The notes beneath the pieces are model-generated. The model made no database searches. It was not told the DNA's origin and saw nothing but the letters and a program-made list of their open reading frames with translations. Below, in pieces: positions 59,731 through 64,000 of a stretch of DNA of 64,000 nucleotides. Position 1 is the stretch's first letter; each line of letters opens with the position of its first letter. Position numbers and translations under genes: made by a program. Source of the DNA: Marasmius tenuissimus (lineage: Eukaryota; Basidiomycota; Agaricomycetes; Agaricales; Marasmiaceae); assembly GCA_029532415.1 (NCBI GenBank), contig JAQOTA010000054.1, positions 124,001-188,000 on the forward strand, written 5' to 3'.

Positions 59731-60019
59731 TACATGAAGATACAATAGAACTACCATATAGAGACGACAATAGAGACTGTACATATGAGCATAATGAACA
59801 ATAAAGAATAGAACAATAGTGAATGTATTGTCCCGCATAATACAATGGCAGGAAGAGTGAACCGGGACTTTGGATATACCGGGATCTAATTATAGTCCAT
59901 GGATTCAACACACCCCCTTGCCAAGTGCAGCTGAAAAGCGCATCTGAGCAAATCAAGTGGACGAATAGAATTCAAGTTCAAGGTGATCTCTGAACTGTAA
60001 GAACTTCTCATGACCGAGA

Positions 60020-61572
60020 TTCTTCGTGAACATGTCTACGGGATTATAGACTCCTTCAATGAAGAACAACTCAACTTTGCCATCTTCAACACACAATCAA
60101 ATGTAATGATATCGAATATCAATGTGCTTGGTTTGGCGTTCTTGAACCAGATTAGATGCAATGAAGATAGAGCCTTGATTGTCACGGCAGATTGGAATAG
60201 GACCTAAGTTGATTCCAAGTTCAGAGAGTAGCGATCTTATCCAGGAAGCTTGACGACTGCAATCCGACAGTGCCATATACTCAGCCTCAGTGGAAGAAAG
60301 AGCTACAGTCTTCTGGGCATGTGATTGCCACGAGAAGATGCCGCCTGCTAACTTGAAGAAGTAGCCAGTAATCGAACAATGTTTGATGGGATCGGCAGCC
60401 CAATCCGAGTCTGTGAATGCAAGAAGACCTCCATCAGAGTCACCATTGTAGACAAGTGAATAATCTGATGTGCCAGCTAGATAGCAGCAGATATACAGAG
60501 CTTTATCAAGGTGTTCCTTTGTTGGATTAGAAGAGAACTGGGAAAGCTTCATAACTGCATAGGCAATATCAGGACGTGTGCCCAGCATAATATAGAGAAG
60601 TGACCCAATCACAGACTGGAATCTGGAGCAAATGGCAGGATTGACTGGACCATCGTTGGGAGTTGGCACATAGCCAGCAGGTAAGGGCGTAGGAGCACCT
60701 TTTGCATTCTGCATCCCAAAATGTTCAAGGACTTTCTTCAGATAATCCTTCTGGTCAATCATGATCTTATTGCCTTCATGATGAATGCTCATGCAGAGAA
60801 ACTCGCTAGCATCACCCATATCGCGGCATTCCCATCAAGCCATGAACTCAGCTTTCTTGTCAACAAAAGCTTTGTTAGGACCCATGAAGAGTGCATCGTC
60901 AGCGTAGATGATTGCATACACAACTTCACCGCTCTTCGGATCTTTGCAGATGAAGAGTCCAGCATCACAAGTCAGGTGTTTGAAGCCTAGTACTTCCATG
61001 GACAAGCTGAGGGTTTGCCACCACTCAAGGGCAGCTTGCTTCAGTCCATATAATGCACGACGCAGGCGTAGTACCTTATGTTCTTGGCCCTTGACCTTGA
61101 AGCCTTCAGGTTGCTCCATGTAAATTTCTTCTACAAGATCGCCATAAAGAAAGGTGTTCTTAACATCAACAGAGGTGATGTACCAGTTCTTGAGAGCTGC
61201 AAGAGCAAGCATCATATGAACAGTCTCATAACGAGCAACTGGTGAGAAGATCTCATCGAAGTCTACACCTTCGACTTGAGAGAAACCCTTGGCAACAAGT
61301 CTCGCTTTCTTGCGACCATTCGACTTAACGTCAAAGACCCATCTATTTCTGATGGCTTTGTGACCCTTAGGCAAGTCACAGAGTTCGAAGACCTTGCGCT
61401 TACAAAGTGCCTCAAGTTCTTTGTGGCAAGTGTTCTTCCATTCCTTCTGTTGCTTGACAGGCAACTTTGGAATATCACAGAGTGTCCACTCTCTGATATT
61501 AGACAAATCAGGAGTATTGGACATTGGAAGTGAATCATGAACTGGAACGGCATTGTTCAACAGGTAAATCAT
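60020..61572 (-). pseudogene. Copia 2 pol: reverse transcriptase and RNase H
   Basis: Begins upstream of 61572 in a Pro/Ser-rich linker. It reads through NRWVFDVKSNGRKKARLVAK, VDFDEIFSPVARYETVHMML, LYGLKQAALEWW and the catalytic IIYADDALFMGP. An in-frame TGA follows at 60835-60837 where Arg is expected. The same frame resumes with WECRDMGD, SVIGSLLYIMLGTRPDIAYA and RNase H (FSWQSHAQKTVALSSTEAEY), then another TGA at 60097-60099 where copia 1 reads Arg in HYIREC. It supplies the RT segment missing from copia 1. Confidence 0.9.
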
Positions 61573-61902
61573 GAATCCTACTCCCCCTTCTTGGATAAGT
61601 CTTTCGACTATGCTTTCTTCCTCATGCGACTCAGTGGTGCTTCTACTAGGTTCTGGAGCAGGCGGAGACGGAAGTGGAGCAGGAATCCCCTTTTTACCAC
61701 CTTTGCCTTTCCTAGATCGCGAAGAGCTAGGACGATCAACTGGATGTGAAGGTTCTTTGTCTCCAGTGACGTTTCTCCAAGTATTTTTGTTCTCTAAGTT
61801 GCAAACAATATCTGAGGGTCTATTTGGATTCTGCTATTCACCAAATATATTACCAGGTTGTGTTGTACCCTTCCGCTGCCTTGAAGACCGGCGTGGGTCA
61901 TC
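61573..61902 (-). pseudogene. Copia 2 pol linker between integrase and RT
   Basis: Proline/serine and lysine-rich linker in the copia pol frame, equivalent to the 18570-18900 part of copia 1. It contains a shared motif around EGGVGFMIYLLN. It is cut at 61902 by the gypsy LTR. Confidence 0.7.
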
Positions 61903-62387
61903 TGTCACAAAGTGCTGAGCGTCTATCGGAGACGGCAGAGGCGGAGAGCGGTGGTAGCAAGCTAGGAGAGGAGCAGCAGGCTCGACTCAGACAGAGATAA
62001 GGCAGAAACTGGTCCCAACGACAAGTTAGATCTATTGTAGAGAAGAAAAGCAAAGGAGACTGTACTACTCACCTGATCCCAATGACAAGAGGTCAAGATG
62101 AGGGACCAGGTGAAGACTACCTAGCTTATATACCTATCCTACAGTCAGAGCTGGAGTCAGAGTGGCTACCTATGAGTCGTGTATGAGTAAGTATGAGTCA
62201 AGGATGAATAAGAAATGAGTCGGTATGAGATAATGGGATGGCTGCGCAATGTGGGTCAAAGCTGTGCGATGGTGGGTTAAGAAAGGGAATTGTGAGAAAG
62301 AAAGATGTATAGTAAGTGACTGTGAGAAAAGAACATGTGATAATCATGTGAGCAAATGGTGGAGGGAAAAGTGGCGTCTTCATGACA
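61903..62387 (-). repeat. Gypsy 3' LTR
   Basis: See the gypsy element entry. It carries promoter TATA and downstream pyrimidine-rich R/U5 sequence. Confidence 0.85.
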
Positions 62388-62428
62388 TTACCCCCCTTCT
62401 ATGCTTCATTGTCCTCAATGACTATACT

Positions 62429-63574
62429 TTAGTTGTCTCGGGGTGCTGGTCCTGCTGCCGCCAGGTGTTTCTTGTGGAACTCTTTTACCTTCTGTGGTGC
62501 GTTCTTTAGATTCAGTGCTGGTTCCCATGTGCTTTGGTGGTCTCCCTTCCACTTCACTTTGTACTCCAACCGGTGCCACCTGTACTGACTGTCAAGAATT
62601 TTGTCCACCTCATACTCTGGTTTGTCCTCGCCCTCGATTTCAATTGGCCCCGGGGGTTCTGGTAACAGACCGTTAATCAGGTTGCCCTTGTAGGGGTAGA
62701 GGTTGTCGACGTGGAAGATGGCATGGTGTTGTTCCAGCTCTTCTGGCAAATCCAACTGATAGTCCAAACCTCCCACTTCCTGTACTATCTCGAAGTGGCC
62801 CAGGCTCTGATCGCCCAATTTCTCACTCGATAGTTTCAGGTTGAAGTCGGATCCATCTAGCCAAACAAAGTCCCCAACCTTGAACTGGTGTGCCTTCTTC
62901 TTTCCTCGCTCGTATCCCTCCTTCTGGTGTCGCTTCATCAAGTGTAGAGCTGCCCCCACGTCCCGGCATACTTCGCGCAGAATGTTGATACGCTTTTCGA
63001 CTTCTGGGATTCCCAATTGTTGTCCCACTGGGATATTGAAAAGGGGTAAGTACCCATATAGGAGTTTGAAGGGGGATAAATGGTGGGCTGAGTGCGTGTG
63101 GGAGTTGAGTACAAATTCTGCGAGTGGAAGATGTTTGGACCAATCATCTTGCCAGTAGTTCGTATACAGCCTCAGGTACTTCTCCACCTCCTGGTTCGCT
63201 CTTTCTGTCTGTCCATTGGCCTGGGGGTGGTATCCTGATGTGAAGCTACCCTTGATCCCTAGTCGTTTTAGTAGCGCTCTGGTGAGCTTGGCATTGAACT
63301 GAGGGCCCCAATCTGACACAAAACGCAGGGGTAAACTGTGAAGTTGGAATATCTCTCGGTAGTAGAGGTCCGCTATCTCTTCGGCAGTGATGTTAGTGGT
63401 GCAGGGGATGGTGTGGACCTGTTTCATGAAGAGATCGGTGCAGACTAGGATTGCATCATAGCCATGAGAATCTGGTAGTTGAGTGATCAGGTTGACTCCT
63501 ACTTCCTCCCATAGGCATTTGGTACTTCGAGGGGTTGCGTAATAGCACAGGGGTGTCGGTGTAGCTTTTTGCAT
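62429..63574 (-). pseudogene. Gypsy integrase core and chromodomain
   Basis: The integrase catalytic triad is visible in CTDLFMKQVHTI, VSDWGPQFNA and QTERANQEVEKYLR. GPY/F-like sequence follows (FKVGDFVWLDGSDF, KLGDQSLGHFEIV, HAIFHVDNLYPY). A C-terminal chromodomain has YEVDKILDSQYRW and EYKVKWKGDHQSTWEP. This defines a chromovirus, whose chromodomain is thought to target integration to modified chromatin. The stop is at 62429. The upstream part of the protein is one frame over, so the polyprotein has a frameshift near 63510-63525. Confidence 0.9.
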
Positions 63575-63770
63575 GCACAGGAATCACATCCTTCCATGTA
63601 TTTCTCCACAAACGAACGCATGGTTGGCCACCAAAAGTGGGTGTCCACCAGATCCAGTGTGCCATGGAGTCCGGGATGTCCTGCTGTTGGGTTGTCACGA
63701 CACTGTCGCACTACCTCCCTGTCAGCAATCACCAGATCTGACCTGGTGATGCGTCGCACTAAGCTTTCAG
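63510..63770 (-). pseudogene. Gypsy integrase zinc-finger segment (other frame)
   Basis: Encodes the H2C2 integrase zinc finger: HPGLHGTLDLVDTHFWW followed by CDSCACKK. It is preceded by VVRQCRDNPTAG. A single-base change near the PNA word puts it out of frame with the core downstream. Homology to gypsy ends near 63770. Confidence 0.8.
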
Positions 63771-64000
63771 ACAAGAGGGAACGAGACAAAGATAAGAGAA
63801 CTCTATACTGGTGAGGAATAAACCAGCTCAAGACTGGGGAATACATGCAGAGTATCTACTTCTTATATACTACTGAGAGGACTACGGCATGTGTCTACAG
63901 TGAGGTATGACATCAAGGTATGACATCGTGAAACAGTATCTGAAACAGGACCAACATGTGTCTACAGCATGTGGGTCCCTTCATGTATCTACCATGTGTC
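63771..64000 (-). repeat. LTR-like sequence at the right edge
   Basis: Directly upstream of the truncated gypsy reading frame. On the minus strand it has a TATA-like GTATATAAGAAG near 63863-63875 and several repeats of an ACACATG/GTAGACACATG word, as in fungal LTR promoters. It could be a further LTR inserted into or recombined with the gypsy element. It is cut by the window end, so this cannot be settled. Confidence 0.35.

Larger units (their letters stand above)
58970..61902 (-). mobile_element. Copia 2: 3' half of a Ty1/copia element, cut by gypsy insertion
   Basis: The 3' LTR is 58970-59112 plus 59731-59910, interrupted by a 618-bp insertion. It is about 321 bp without it, comparable to the 310-bp copia 3 LTR. 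It starts TGTTGAATCC and ends CTCATCA on the minus strand. A polypurine tract is at 59911-59925. Pol runs rightward to 61902, where the gypsy LTR begins. The 5' half must lie beyond the window or be lost. Confidence 0.85.
61903..63770 (-). mobile_element. Ty3/gypsy chromovirus inserted into copia 2 (3' part)
   Basis: The 3' LTR at 61903-62387 (485 bp) starts TGTCA and ends TGACA on the minus strand, a perfect 5-bp inverted end. A TATA box (TATATAAG) lies inside near 62125-62132. The polypurine tract AGAAGGGGGG is at 62391-62400. The internal part encodes integrase with a chromodomain. The candidate target duplication on the left is TCATC (61898-61902); its partner is outside the window. Confidence 0.9.

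Noticed and set aside
1..64000. tRNA genes
   Set aside because: I looked for TGGC..AGT..GG and GTTCRANNC box pairs at suitable spacing and found none convincing. A tRNAscan run would be decisive.

Overview
The window looks like an accessory, repeat-rich stretch of a basidiomycete (Agaricomycetes) genome. The host genes are split by many 45-70 nt GT-AG introns. The gene types fit this as well: a multi-exon microsomal P450, a secreted laccase with four copper motifs, a lineage-typical multi-pass membrane protein, Ty1/copia elements and a chromodomain Ty3/gypsy element. A Rhizoctonia/Ceratobasidium-type fungus (Cantharellales) is my best guess from general resemblance. I could not run a search to confirm it.

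Layout. 1.1-3.3 kb holds an intact P450 (minus strand). 5.2-6.0 kb holds a degraded dispersed repeat (family F2). 6.5-9.8 kb is the first copy of a several-kb unit carrying a pseudogene of an unknown multi-exon family, here called the QIRG family. 13.0-15.4 kb is a laccase gene (plus strand) with two GC-AG introns. 17.2-23.8 kb is a complete copia insertion with 5-bp target duplications. It lacks its RT catalytic core and carries two nested insertions, one a hAT-like MITE inside an LTR. 24.7-29.9 kb and 47.0-51.9 kb are long direct duplicates of each other. 30.2-35.1 kb and 38.4-42.4 kb are the second and third copies of the QIRG unit; the third is inverted. 44.4-46.1 kb is a junkyard junction: an inverted fragment of a QIRG gene, a palindromic MITE-like repeat, then a copia 5' LTR and gag fused to QIRG 3' sequence. 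50.4-50.8 kb is a solo LTR whose empty site is visible in the paralogous copy. 53.5-53.9 kb is a fourth QIRG remnant, followed by an intact membrane-protein gene at 54.2-55.6 kb. 56.3-56.6 kb is a TA-flanked MITE. 59-64 kb is a copia element into which a chromodomain gypsy element has inserted.

Host-type genes that look functional are the P450, the laccase, the membrane protein and probably the QIRG copy at 30.2-32.3 kb. No operon-like cooperation is implied. The unifying theme is duplication of one unknown gene unit, followed by retrotransposon invasion and decay, with several nonsense codons of the CGA-to-TGA kind expected from C-to-T change at CpG. No CRISPR array, rRNA or confident tRNA was seen.
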